The notes under the pieces: model-generated
What the model was told of the DNA's origin: nothing
The model's database searches: none
The model's input: the letters and a program-made list of their open reading frames with translations, nothing else
Made by a program: the position numbers and the translations under genes
Shown here: piece by piece, positions 27,491 through 37,129 of the stretch
Numbering within the stretch: the stretch's first letter is position 1
Layout of the letters: each line of letters begins with the position of its first letter
Assembly (NCBI GenBank): GCA_947245585.1
Contig: CAMXPV010000015.1
Coordinates: forward strand, 1-64,000
Source of the DNA: an uncultured Lachnospiraceae bacterium
Lineage (GTDB): Bacteria > Bacillota > Clostridia > Lachnospirales > Lachnospiraceae
Reading direction: 5' to 3'
DNA: 64,000 bases

Positions 27491-28402
27491 TTGAGTGCAT
27501 CAATGTATGAACATATCAGGACAATCGTTCCGGAGGAGAGACTTTTATTTCACGAGCCTATGAGCAAGCACACCACGTTCCGGGTGGGCGGTGAGGCTGA
27601 GTGTATGATCGTTGTAGAGACCAAGGACGAGTTGGCGAAGATTATTTCTTATCTGGGACGGTTAGAGCAGGATTATTTTATCCTGGGAAATGGAAGCAAT
27701 CTGTTAGTGGGGGATAAAGGCTACCGGGGCATTATCGTGAAAATGGGAAAGCGGATGGGAGGCATTCGCGTAGAGCAGAATCACATTGCCGTGGGTGCGG
27801 GCGCGCCCCTCTCGTTGGTTTCCACGGTAGCAAAAGAAAAGGGCTTGAGCGGTTTGGAGTTTGCGGCGGGGATTCCGGGCACTGTGGGCGGAGCCATTGT
27901 GATGAACGCCGGCGCTTACGGCGGAGAGATGAAGCAGATTGTGCAAATGGTTCGTGTGATGGACAAAGAGGGCCAGATACTGACTTTGGATAATGACACT
28001 ATGGAATTTGGCTACCGCACCAGTATCATCAGAGACAGACCTTTTATCGTACTGGGGACAGTTCTCAAGCTGACGCCCGGCAATGAGGACGAGATCGGCG
28101 CGAAGATGGAGGAACTGATGAAACAGCGGAAGAGCAAACAGCCGTTGGAATATCCAAGCGCGGGCAGTACTTTTAAAAGGCCGGATGGGTATTATGCGGG
28201 AAAGCTGATTATGGATGCAGGGCTTCGCGGGTATCGGATCGGTGGCGCGCAGGTGTCGGAGAAGCACTGTGGCTTTGTGATTAATGCCGGAGGGGCGACG
28301 GCAGCGGATATTAAGGAAGTAATTGAAGAGGTACAGGAACGCGTGCGGGATCGGTTTCATGTCAGACTGGAACCGGAGGTCGTTTTTCTAGGAGATTTTT
28401 AG
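27491..28402 (+). CDS. murB: UDP-N-acetylenolpyruvoylglucosamine reductase
   Basis: 303 residues. FAD-binding region: TTFRVGGEAECMIV and GNGSNLLV, then GAPLS and GLEFAAGIPGTVGGAIVMNAGAYGGE. The substrate domain contains YRTSII and the C-terminal AGSTFKRP and VSEKHCGFVINAGGATA, the short type II form. It reduces enolpyruvyl-UDP-GlcNAc to UDP-MurNAc in peptidoglycan synthesis. TTG 27491 with AGGGG upstream is taken as the start; ATG 27503 is possible. Confidence 0.95.
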   Translation: MSASMYEHIRTIVPEERLLFHEPMSKHTTFRVGGEAECMIVVETKDELAKIISYLGRLEQDYFILGNGSNLLVGDKGYRGIIVKMGKRMGGIRVEQNHIAVGAGAPLSLVSTVAKEKGLSGLEFAAGIPGTVGGAIVMNAGAYGGEMKQIVQMVRVMDKEGQILTLDNDTMEFGYRTSIIRDRPFIVLGTVLKLTPGNEDEIGAKMEELMKQRKSKQPLEYPSAGSTFKRPDGYYAGKLIMDAGLRGYRIGGAQVSEKHCGFVINAGGATAADIKEVIEEVQERVRDRFHVRLEPEVVFLGDF

Positions 28403-28429
28403 TACAGAAGAAAGAGGCATACGGACAAC

Positions 28430-29287
28430 ATGAGATTTGTGATCGTGACAGGAATGAGCGGTTCAGGGAAACGAACCGCTATGAAGATGTTGGAAGATGT
28501 GGGTTTTTACTGCGTGGATAATCTGCCTGTGGCGTTGATTGAGAAGTTTGCGGAGCTGATTACAACGCCCGCAAGCGAAGTCAACAAGGTTGCGCTTGGA
28601 CTTGATGTGCGCGCGGATCAGGCCTTTGGCGGTGTGCGAAGCACTCTGGACCAACTGAAAGAGAACGGGTATCTCTTTGAGATTCTTTTTATGGAGGCTG
28701 ATGACAATGTTCTGTTGAAGCGCTATAAGGAGACCAGAAGGCTACACCCCCTTTCTCCTGAGGGCAGAGTGGAGGAGGGGATTCACAGGGAACGGGAGAT
28801 CTTAAAGGAGATCCGGGAGAAGGCGGATTATATTATTGACACGTCTCACCTCCTTACCAGAGAGCTCAAAGAGGAGATTGACAATATATTTGTCAGAAAC
28901 AAGGAATACAATTCCCTGATTGTCACAATTCTTTCCTTCGGTTTTAAAAAAGGGATTCCGGCGGATGCCGATCTGGTTTTTGACGTGCGGTTTCTGCCAA
29001 ATCCATTCTATATTGATGAATTGAAGTACAAAACGGGAAATGACAAAGAAGTGCAGGATTATGTGATGGGCTTTACCGAAGCGGGAATTTTTTTGCAGAA
29101 GCTTATGGATATGTTGGACTTTCTGATTCCCAATTATGTCAAGGAAGGCAAGCATCAGTTGGTGATTGGCATTGGATGCACCGGCGGTAAGCACAGGAGC
29201 GTGACTCTCGCAAATGCGCTGTTTGCGCAGATGAAGGATCATGGTACTTACGGCGTGAAACTGTATCATCGGGATGTGGATAAATAG
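28430..29287 (+). CDS. rapZ: RNase adapter / nucleotide-binding protein RapZ (YvcJ)
   Basis: 285 residues. The N-terminal P-loop domain begins FVIVTGMSGSGKRTAM; the family usually has Ser or Thr after the P-loop Lys, here Arg. VGFYCVDNLP follows. The C-terminal domain has DVRFLPNPFY and the signature IGIGCTGGKHRSV. In other bacteria the protein binds nucleotides or amino-sugar phosphates and influences competence or small-RNA decay. It lies between murB and whiA, as in many Clostridia, but without the yvcK gene found between them in Bacillus. Confidence 0.93.
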   Translation: MRFVIVTGMSGSGKRTAMKMLEDVGFYCVDNLPVALIEKFAELITTPASEVNKVALGLDVRADQAFGGVRSTLDQLKENGYLFEILFMEADDNVLLKRYKETRRLHPLSPEGRVEEGIHREREILKEIREKADYIIDTSHLLTRELKEEIDNIFVRNKEYNSLIVTILSFGFKKGIPADADLVFDVRFLPNPFYIDELKYKTGNDKEVQDYVMGFTEAGIFLQKLMDMLDFLIPNYVKEGKHQLVIGIGCTGGKHRSVTLANALFAQMKDHGTYGVKLYHRDVDK

Positions 29288-29297
29288 AGGATGAACT

Positions 29298-30200
29298 ATG
29301 TCTTTTTCCGGGAGTGTAAAGGAAGAACTCGCGGCCCATATAAGTTCTGCCAGACATTGCCAACTCGCGGAGACTGCCGCACTTTTGCTCTTTAGCGGCG
29401 GCGTCTGCGACGGGGGGCGGCATCTTTGTCTGGACACGGAAAATGAGGCAGTTGCGAGAAAGTGCTTTACATTATTAAGAAAAACATTTAATATAGATAC
29501 TGTTATGCAGGGTAAACAGAGAGCGATTCCTGATGACGAGACGGAGCGCAGAGTGATACAGGCATTGTATCTTGCGAAGGAGAAGAATGGGGAGATAAGG
29601 CTGACTGAACCGGTCAACCACCTTCTGGTTAAGAGTTCCTGTTGCGCGAGAGCCTATCTGCGCGGCGCTTTTTTATGTGTGGGTTCCATGAGCGACCCGA
29701 AAAAAGGCTATCATCTTGAGTTTGTCTGTGACGAGAAGGCACAGGCGTTACAGCTGCAGGAGATGCTTTCGGAGTTTCAGATCGAAGCCAGAATCATAGG
29801 GCGCAAAAAGTATCATGTCGTCTATCTGAAAGAGGGCGCAGGCATTGTGGATCTGCTTAACGTAATGGGCGCGCATGTATCTTTGATGGAATTGGAAAAT
29901 ATGAGAATCCTGAAAGAGATGCGCAACTCCATTAACAGGAGGGTAAACTGTGAGACGGCCAATATTTCCAAAACGGTGAATGCGGCCGGCAGACAGATTG
30001 AGGATATTCTTCTGATCAGAGACAGGTATGGATTTGAAAATCTGCCGGACAATCTGCGGCAGATGGCAGAGGTGCGGTTAGAGTACCCGGATGCGGCCCT
30101 GAAAGAGTTGGGCGGGTATTTGGAACCGGTTGTGGGGAAATCTGGGGTCAATCATAGATTGCGCAGGCTGAGCGAAATTGCTGACAAAATTAGATCATAA
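29298..30200 (+). CDS. whiA: WhiA-type DNA-binding protein
   Basis: 300 residues. An N-terminal LAGLIDADG-like homing-endonuclease fold (starting SFSGSVKEELAAH, with CCARAYLRGAFLCVGSMSDP) lacks nuclease function in this family. A C-terminal helix-turn-helix carries NCETANISKTVNAA and AEVRLEYPDAALKELG. It regulates division and chromosome-related genes in Gram-positive bacteria. It starts 10 bases after rapZ and is followed by the Crh-like gene; the order matches Bacillus yvcJ-yvcK-yvcL-crh without yvcK. Confidence 0.94.
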   Translation: MSFSGSVKEELAAHISSARHCQLAETAALLLFSGGVCDGGRHLCLDTENEAVARKCFTLLRKTFNIDTVMQGKQRAIPDDETERRVIQALYLAKEKNGEIRLTEPVNHLLVKSSCCARAYLRGAFLCVGSMSDPKKGYHLEFVCDEKAQALQLQEMLSEFQIEARIIGRKKYHVVYLKEGAGIVDLLNVMGAHVSLMELENMRILKEMRNSINRRVNCETANISKTVNAAGRQIEDILLIRDRYGFENLPDNLRQMAEVRLEYPDAALKELGGYLEPVVGKSGVNHRLRRLSEIADKIRS

Positions 30201-30244
30201 TAAGAGACGGTATGTCTCGAAAAGAAAAAGAGGAGGAAAATATT

Positions 30245-30499
30245 ATGATTCAGAAGTCAATCCAGATTAAACTGGAGACGGGCCTTGAGGCGCGTCCGGT
30301 GGCCATGCTGGTGCAGGTAGCAAGTCAGTTTGACAGCACTATCTACCTTGGTTCTGATAACAGAAAGGTAAACGCAAAGAGCATCATGGGTATGATGAGC
30401 ATGGGACTTGAGAGCGGTGCGGAGGTAGTTGTGACTGCGGACGGAACCGACGAGGAGACTGCGGTTGCGCAGATCGAAAAATTCTTGACCACCAAATAG
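30245..30499 (+). CDS. Crh-like HPr paralogue with Glu15 replacing the PTS histidine
   Basis: An 84-residue HPr-fold protein. The start ATG 30245 is set by AGGAGG at 30231-30236. In HPr the active-site motif is GLHARP with His15; here it reads GLEARP, with Glu at exactly position 15 (codon GAG at 30287). The regulatory serine is present at position 46 (AKSIMGMMSMGL). It therefore cannot take a phosphate from enzyme I but can be a substrate of the HprK encoded upstream. Bacillus Crh has Gln15 and sits at the same place after whiA. I infer a catabolite-repression partner of CcpA rather than a transport component. Confidence 0.88.
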   Translation: MIQKSIQIKLETGLEARPVAMLVQVASQFDSTIYLGSDNRKVNAKSIMGMMSMGLESGAEVVVTADGTDEETAVAQIEKFLTTK

Positions 30500-30541
30500 G
30501 ATGGGTGCGGCAGGATTGACATTTGATAAGGCATAATTGCA

Positions 30542-30580
30542 GGCTGTTCAGAGTCGGATTCTGGACAGCCGTTTCTTTCT
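30542..30580 (+). terminator. Intrinsic terminator after the Crh-like gene
   Basis: GGCTGTTCAGA pairs with TCTGGACAGCC (one G-T wobble), followed by GTTTCTTTCTT. It closes the hprK-to-Crh gene string and lies before the lipid kinase ribosome site. Confidence 0.65.
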
Positions 30581-30600
30581 TATATAGCAGGAGGGCGGGC

Positions 30601-31503
30601 ATGGCAAAACAGATGCTTTTCGTCTATAATCCCAGAGCGGGAAAGGCGCAAATCAGAAGTAATCTTCTGGATATCATTGATACGTTCGTAAAGGCGGGCT
30701 ATGAAGTGACGGCTTACCCGACGCAGGCGGCAGGTGACGCTGTCAAGGCTGTGCGCGAGAGAAGAGATGGTTATGAAATTGTTGTCTGCAGCGGCGGCGA
30801 CGGGACATTGGACGAGGTGGTGTCGGGCATGATGAAGTCGAAAGAGAGGCTTCCCGTTGGATATGTTCCGGCAGGCAGTACAAACGACTTTGCGAACAGT
30901 CTGGGCATTCCCAAGAATATGCTGCAGGCGGCGGATGTGGTGGTGAATGGCCGGACCTTTGCCTGCGACGTGGGAAGGTTTAACCACAACACATTTATCT
31001 ATGTGGCCGCATTCGGGATCTTTACGGACGTGTCCTACGGAACGCCCCAGGATACAAAAAACGTGCTCGGCCATGCGGCTTATCTGATCGAGGGGGTAAA
31101 ACGACTTCCTTCCGTGCGCTCTTGCCCATTGAAGATTACCTGTAAGGAAAGCGTGATCGAGGGGGAATTTCTCTATGGCATGATCACGAATTCCCATTCT
31201 GTCGGAGGGTTCCGGGGAATTACGGGGCAGAATGTGGCGCTAGATGATGGCCTGTTTGAAGTGACGCTGATTCGGAAGCCTTCAAACCCGCTTGAAATCA
31301 ATAATATTATCCGCGCGCTAGTAGATAAGCGTGTGAAATCGGAGCATATTTATACGTTTACCACCGAAAAACTGAAAGTGGAATCGGAGGAGCCGGTGGC
31401 GTGGACGCTGGATGGGGAATTTGGCGGGGAACATCTGACGGTGGAGATTGAAAGCTGGCATCAGGCGCTTGAAATCAGGGTTCCTAAGGAGGCAGAAGGA
31501 TAA
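30601..31503 (+). CDS. Diacylglycerol/lipid kinase family protein
   Basis: 300 residues from ATG 30601, chosen because AGGAGG at 30590-30595 lies just before it. LFVYNPRAGKAQ at the start and CSGGDGTLDEVVSGMM near 60-75 are the DAGK catalytic motifs; VGYVPAGSTNDFANSLG follows. Family members phosphorylate diacylglycerol or related lipids at the inner membrane face and recycle lipid from wall-polymer synthesis. The exact lipid is unknown (DgkB- or YegS-like). Confidence 0.88.
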   Translation: MAKQMLFVYNPRAGKAQIRSNLLDIIDTFVKAGYEVTAYPTQAAGDAVKAVRERRDGYEIVVCSGGDGTLDEVVSGMMKSKERLPVGYVPAGSTNDFANSLGIPKNMLQAADVVVNGRTFACDVGRFNHNTFIYVAAFGIFTDVSYGTPQDTKNVLGHAAYLIEGVKRLPSVRSCPLKITCKESVIEGEFLYGMITNSHSVGGFRGITGQNVALDDGLFEVTLIRKPSNPLEINNIIRALVDKRVKSEHIYTFTTEKLKVESEEPVAWTLDGEFGGEHLTVEIESWHQALEIRVPKEAEG

Positions 31504-31638
31504 GGGGCAGACGCGGTGAAGACAATGGCACAGACGCGGCACAGTTATTGACTTTCTTAGGACTGGCTGTTAAAATAAAAGTTGGATTCCAGATGATGGA
31601 AAGTAATAAAAAATTTTAATAGAAAGGAAGTAAACATT

Positions 31639-32607
31639 ATGGCATTAGTAACAACAACCGAAATGTTTAAGAAGGCTTATAACGGCGGCTATGCGGTCGG
31701 TGCCTTCAACGTAAACAACATGGAGATCGTTCAGGGTATTACCGAGGCGGCAGGCGAGTTGAAGAGCCCCGTTATCCTGCAGGTTTCCAAGGGTGCGCGC
31801 GCTTACGCGAACCACACCTATCTGGTGAAACTGGTTGAGGCGGCTGTAGCGGAGAATCCTGAGATCCCGATTGCTCTGCACCTGGATCACGGCGATACCT
31901 TCGAGCTTTGTAAGTCCTGTATCGACGGCGGATTCACCTCCGTTATGATCGACGCTTCCTCCAAGTCTTTTGAGGACAACATTGCATTGACCAAGCAGGT
32001 CGTTGAGTATGCACATGCCAACGGCGTAGTGGTTGAGGCTGAGCTTGGTACTCTGGCAGGTGTTGAGGATGAGGTCGTTGTAGAGTCCGGTAAAGAGTCT
32101 TACACCCGTCCGGAGGAAGTTGAGGAGTTCGTAGACAAGACTGGCTGTGATTCCCTCGCTATCGCTATCGGCACATCCCACGGCGCATACAAGTTCACTG
32201 CCGCACAGTGTACGAGAAATGCTGATGGTATCCTGGTTCCCCCTCCGCTTCGCTTCGATGTGTTGGAGGAGTGCATTAAGAGACTGCCCGGTTTCCCGAT
32301 CGTGCTTCACGGTTCTTCTTCCGTGCCGCAGGAGTTCGTAAAGATGGTAAACCAGTATGGCGGAAATATGCCCGATGCAGTGGGTATTCCGGAGGAACAG
32401 CTGCGTAAGGCTGCTGAACTTGCAGTATGTAAGATCAACATTGACTCCGATATCCGTCTGGCTATGACAGGTAATATCCGCAAATACTTTGCGGAGCATC
32501 CGGATCACTTTGATCCCCGTCAGTATCTGAAGCCCGCCAGACAGGCCGTTAAGGACATGGTTGCTCACAAGATTAAGAACGTACTTGGTTCCGACGGTAA
32601 GGCGTAA
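31639..32607 (+). CDS. fba: Class II fructose-bisphosphate aldolase
   Basis: 322 residues with VGAFNVNNMEIVQGI, the zinc-binding HLDHGD, SVMIDASSKSFEDN, EAELGTLAG and, near the end, VLHGSSSVP and KINIDSDIR. It splits fructose-1,6-bisphosphate into two triose phosphates in glycolysis. AGAAAGGAAGT lies before the ATG and its own terminator follows, so it is probably monocistronic and strongly expressed. Confidence 0.94.
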   Translation: MALVTTTEMFKKAYNGGYAVGAFNVNNMEIVQGITEAAGELKSPVILQVSKGARAYANHTYLVKLVEAAVAENPEIPIALHLDHGDTFELCKSCIDGGFTSVMIDASSKSFEDNIALTKQVVEYAHANGVVVEAELGTLAGVEDEVVVESGKESYTRPEEVEEFVDKTGCDSLAIAIGTSHGAYKFTAAQCTRNADGILVPPPLRFDVLEECIKRLPGFPIVLHGSSSVPQEFVKMVNQYGGNMPDAVGIPEEQLRKAAELAVCKINIDSDIRLAMTGNIRKYFAEHPDHFDPRQYLKPARQAVKDMVAHKIKNVLGSDGKA

Positions 32608-32631
32608 ACCACAAATAGTTATATGAGAAAT

Positions 32632-32668
32632 AAAACCGACATGGCCGTGTTGTGGTCATGTCGGTTTT
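32632..32668. terminator. Bidirectional terminator between fba and the AGCS symporter
   Basis: AAAACCGACATG and CATGTCGGTTTT are perfectly complementary, giving an A-run and a T-run on either side of the stem. It serves both convergent genes. Confidence 0.85.
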
Positions 32669-32674
32669 GTATAG

Positions 32675-34168
32675 TTACTTATACATCTTCTTCAATTCTT
32701 CCGCATGTGTCTCTTCGATGTCTGAAAAAGCGGAAAGCATCGGCTTCACTTCTTCCTTTTTCAACATCCGCGCCACATAGTTTCTCGTAATCTTCATGAC
32801 AACAGGCGATAAGCTCAGGACACCGATCAGGTTGGGAATCGCCATCAGGCCGTTAAAGGTATCGGAGAGATCCCATGCCAATCCGAGATTCATGGTTGCG
32901 CCCACATAGATCATCAGCACGAACACGATTTTGTAGGCAATCATGGATTTTGTGCCGAAGAGATATTCCCATGCCTTGGAACCGTAGTGACTCCAGCCAA
33001 GCACGGTGGAGAATGCGAACAGCAGAATGGCGATTGCAATGAACATGGGGCCTGCACTGCCAAATCTCGTGGCGAAAGCCTCACCTACCAGGGCGGAACC
33101 CTCGGAGGAGCTCAAAACTGCGCCGGTTTCCAGATCAACCAGACCGGAGGAGAGTACCACGAAAGCGGTCAGCGTGCAGACGATCATGGTGTCTGCAAAC
33201 ACCTCAAAGATACCCCACATACCCTGGCGCACAGGTTCTTTTACATTGGAACTGGAGTGAACCATAACAGAGGAACCAAGTCCCGCTTCGTTGGAGAACA
33301 CGCCGCGCTTCATACCCCAGGTAAGCGCCATCTTTACGCCGGAACCGACAATGCCGCCGCCCACTGCACGCAGTCCGAAGGCACCCCGGAAAATTGCGGA
33401 GAAAATAGCGCCGCACTGATCAATATTCATAATGAAGATGATTAAAGCGCCTATTATATAGATGATTGCCATAAAGGGCACAAGCTTCTCCGTAACGGAT
33501 GCAATACGCTTTAGGCCGCCTACAATAACCAGAGCCGCGAGAATCAGAAGGATGATGCCTGTCACATAAGTAGGAATACCGAAAGCCGACTTCATGTTGC
33601 CGGAGATGGAGTTGATCTGGCTCATGTTGCCGATGCCGAAAGATGCCATCACGCAGAAAATGGAAAACAGGACGGCCAGTACCGCACCAACTTGCTTAAA
33701 GCCTTTGTAGGAGCCGAGGCCATCTTTTAAATAGTACATGGCACCGCCGGACCACTCGTTCCGCTCGTTCTTGCGACGGTAGTAGATACCCAGTACGTTT
33801 TCGGAATAGTTGGTCATCATGCCGAAGAAAGCAACGATCCACATCCAAAAAATGGCGCCGGGGCCGCCGGCAATCAACGCACTTGCCACACCTACAATAT
33901 TGCCGGTTCCGATGGTAGCGGCCAGAGCCGTACACAGCGACTGGAACTGGGAAATGGACTGATCCTCCTTGTCCGTGTGCTTGGTGATGTGTTTATCGTG
34001 AAAAATACCGCCGATGGTATTTTTAAACCAGTGCCCAATATGGGACAACTGAAAAAATTTGGTAAGGACTGTCATCAGAATGCCCGTACCGACGAGCAGC
34101 ACCAACATGGGGATTCCCCACACGAAGCCGTTAATGGCGCTGTTCACCTTAGTGATCATTTCTACCAT
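32675..34168 (-). CDS. Alanine/glycine:cation symporter (AGCS family)
   Basis: 497 residues from ATG 34168 (GAGGAGG upstream on the minus strand). Many hydrophobic segments; signature segments are LCTALAATIGTGNIVGVA, GGPGAIFWMWIVAFFGMMT, NEWSGGAMYYL and MKRGVFSNEAGLGS. It imports alanine or glycine with Na+ or H+. The C-terminus ends in a charged cytoplasmic tail. The leader upstream contains a good promoter followed by an intrinsic terminator, which suggests attenuation of transcription. Confidence 0.92.
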   Translation of the reverse strand: MVEMITKVNSAINGFVWGIPMLVLLVGTGILMTVLTKFFQLSHIGHWFKNTIGGIFHDKHITKHTDKEDQSISQFQSLCTALAATIGTGNIVGVASALIAGGPGAIFWMWIVAFFGMMTNYSENVLGIYYRRKNERNEWSGGAMYYLKDGLGSYKGFKQVGAVLAVLFSIFCVMASFGIGNMSQINSISGNMKSAFGIPTYVTGIILLILAALVIVGGLKRIASVTEKLVPFMAIIYIIGALIIFIMNIDQCGAIFSAIFRGAFGLRAVGGGIVGSGVKMALTWGMKRGVFSNEAGLGSSVMVHSSSNVKEPVRQGMWGIFEVFADTMIVCTLTAFVVLSSGLVDLETGAVLSSSEGSALVGEAFATRFGSAGPMFIAIAILLFAFSTVLGWSHYGSKAWEYLFGTKSMIAYKIVFVLMIYVGATMNLGLAWDLSDTFNGLMAIPNLIGVLSLSPVVMKITRNYVARMLKKEEVKPMLSAFSDIEETHAEELKKMYK

Positions 34169-34229
34169 AATACATTTCCTCCTCACTTCCTGCATGTGTG
34201 TTCCATTGATATCCTATAAGGAAAAAAGG

Positions 34230-34336
34230 CGCAGACATCTGAACCAAATGTCTACGTCGACGGTTGTGGAACACTTATTCACATGGTAAAGATTTCTACG
34301 GTATTCAAGTATACCATAAGACCATGTATCTGGCAA
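34230..34336 (-). promoter_or_regulatory. Promoter plus leader terminator of the AGCS gene
   Basis: On the minus strand, TTGCCA (34336-34331) and TATACT (34313-34308) are 17 bases apart. About 45 bases beyond, CGTAGACAT and ATGTCTGCG (34256-34230) form a 9-bp stem with one wobble pair, followed by CCTTTTTT. The terminator lies between the promoter and the ribosome site, as in an attenuator. I do not recognise a known riboswitch or T-box in the short leader. Confidence 0.6.
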
Positions 34337-34402
34337 GGAAAAATTGTATACATGGATAATGAGCTGTGCAAAAAACCGGAAATTTACCCCAGAAAAGGGA
34401 GG

Positions 34403-34432
34403 ATGCCAAGTAAAGTTTCCCTTACTTGGCAT
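34403..34432. other. Orphan hairpin in the region between AGCS and GH51
   Basis: ATGCCAAGTAA and TTACTTGGCAT form a perfect 11-bp stem with an 8-base loop, followed by TTATTATG. No gene is read toward it on the plus strand nearby, and it lies upstream of the AGCS promoter. It could end a small transcript. Bases 34433-34586 are AT-rich and contain no other recognisable feature apart from the end of the GH51 gene. Confidence 0.5.
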
Positions 34433-34586
34433 TTATTATGAAAAAGTTTTTTAATTAATTGGCAAATTTTTTATCAGCTTTGCTTTGCTGTATCTTATGG
34501 TTTTAGTATACGGAGCAGAAATGTCTAAATCGTGATTCTAAAATGAAGTTTTTTAAAATTAAATATGAACAATTTATGAACGAACG

Positions 34587-36110
<1,524 letters not shown>

Positions 36111-36218
36111 TTAATACCTTTATTCTATCAAAAGCGGCGAAAATATCTATATCCTTTCTTGCGCCATATTTGACTTTTCTTCCGGTGTTGGTGTATGGTG
36201 GAGAAAAGGAGGGAAACT

Positions 36219-36992
36219 ATGTTTCACACAGGCTATTGCGATTATAACCGGTTCAATCCGGACTGCGACAAAATTAATCGTCCGGAGGGCAGCGGGGATT
36301 ATCTATTTCTCTACTTTATGACACCCATGAAGGTACAGATCGGCGGCCGGACGCATATGACAAAAGAAGGCGCATTTTTGCTGTATACACCGGGAGAGGC
36401 GCAGATATATCAGGCGGTTGGCCGGTTTAAAAACAGTTTCGTGCATTTTACCTGCGACGATGACGGTTTCCTTGCGGCCTACGATCTTCCTGTCAACAGA
36501 ATTGTTTATCCGCCCTACCCGGATACTATAAATGCCCTGTTTAAATCAATTTATGTGGAGAGCGTGACAAAACAGGACTATTATCAGGAGCAGACTGATA
36601 AATTGATGCACCAACTGTTTATTCTTTTTTCCAGACAGCTTCATACGTTTCCGAAGGGAAGGGATATTCAGGCCGATCTTTTTGAACAGTTTAAGAAGGC
36701 AAGAATTGAAATTCTGACTCATATTGACAGAAAATGGGATGCGGACAGTATGGCGGCGTTGACGAACCTGGGGACAAGCCAGTTTTATAATTACTATAAG
36801 CTGTTTTTTAACCGTTCGCCCAAATCCGAATTGTTGGACGCACGTCTGGAGCGGTCGAAATACCTGCTCCGGGTAGAGAAAATGCCTGTAGGGCAGGCGG
36901 CTTTGCAGGCAGGGTTTGACAGTCTGCCGCATTTCACCCGCTACTTTAAAAAGATGTGCGGGATGACGCCCTCGGAGTACGGACGTTCTTAA
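36219..36992 (+). CDS. AraC-family transcriptional regulator
   Basis: About 257 residues from ATG 36219 (AGGAGGG upstream). The N-terminus is a cupin-like ligand-sensing domain. The C-terminus has two helix-turn-helix units: DSMAALTNLGTSQFYNYYK, and the signature AALQAGFDSLPHFTRYFKKM ending GMTPSEYGRS. It lies divergent from the GH51 gene, with about 130 bases between them, so arabino-oligosaccharide-responsive control is likely but inferred. Confidence 0.88.
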   Translation: MFHTGYCDYNRFNPDCDKINRPEGSGDYLFLYFMTPMKVQIGGRTHMTKEGAFLLYTPGEAQIYQAVGRFKNSFVHFTCDDDGFLAAYDLPVNRIVYPPYPDTINALFKSIYVESVTKQDYYQEQTDKLMHQLFILFSRQLHTFPKGRDIQADLFEQFKKARIEILTHIDRKWDADSMAALTNLGTSQFYNYYKLFFNRSPKSELLDARLERSKYLLRVEKMPVGQAALQAGFDSLPHFTRYFKKMCGMTPSEYGRS

Positions 36993-37017
36993 ATATCTAT
37001 TATTTTTTGTGCTTGAC

Positions 37018-37053
37018 ATATGCTTAACGGCGATAACTCGCCGCTAAGCATAT
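37018..37053. terminator. Strong hairpin after the AraC gene
   Basis: ATATGCTTA plus CGGCGA and TCGCCG plus TAAGCATAT form a long stem with one internal mismatch and a TAAC loop. A modest T-rich stretch follows (TTATTTCTATT). It probably terminates the AraC unit; it could also serve as an operator for the next gene. Confidence 0.55.
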
Positions 37054-37081
37054 ATGCTTATTTCTATTATATACTTGTCGT

Positions 37082-37100
37082 ATAGATCATTTTGATCTAT
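37082..37100. promoter_or_regulatory. Palindromic operator candidate upstream of the unknown gene
   Basis: ATAGATCA-TTT-TGATCTAT is a perfect 8-bp inverted repeat with a 3-base spacer. It lies about 30 bases before the ATG and directly after a TATTATATAC -10-like sequence. The arrangement fits a repressor-binding site overlapping the transcription start. Confidence 0.5.
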
Positions 37101-37129
37101 CAATATCATTCAGAAAGGAAACAGGTATT

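Noticed and set aside
31645-32568. Long open frame (307 residues) on the minus strand opposite the aldolase gene
   Set aside because: It is the antisense image of a well-conserved gene with strong codon bias; no ribosome site or recognisable domain.
34169-34330. Glycine riboswitch or T-box before the AGCS gene
   Set aside because: The leader is only about 130 bases from promoter to start codon and none of the conserved core sequences are visible.
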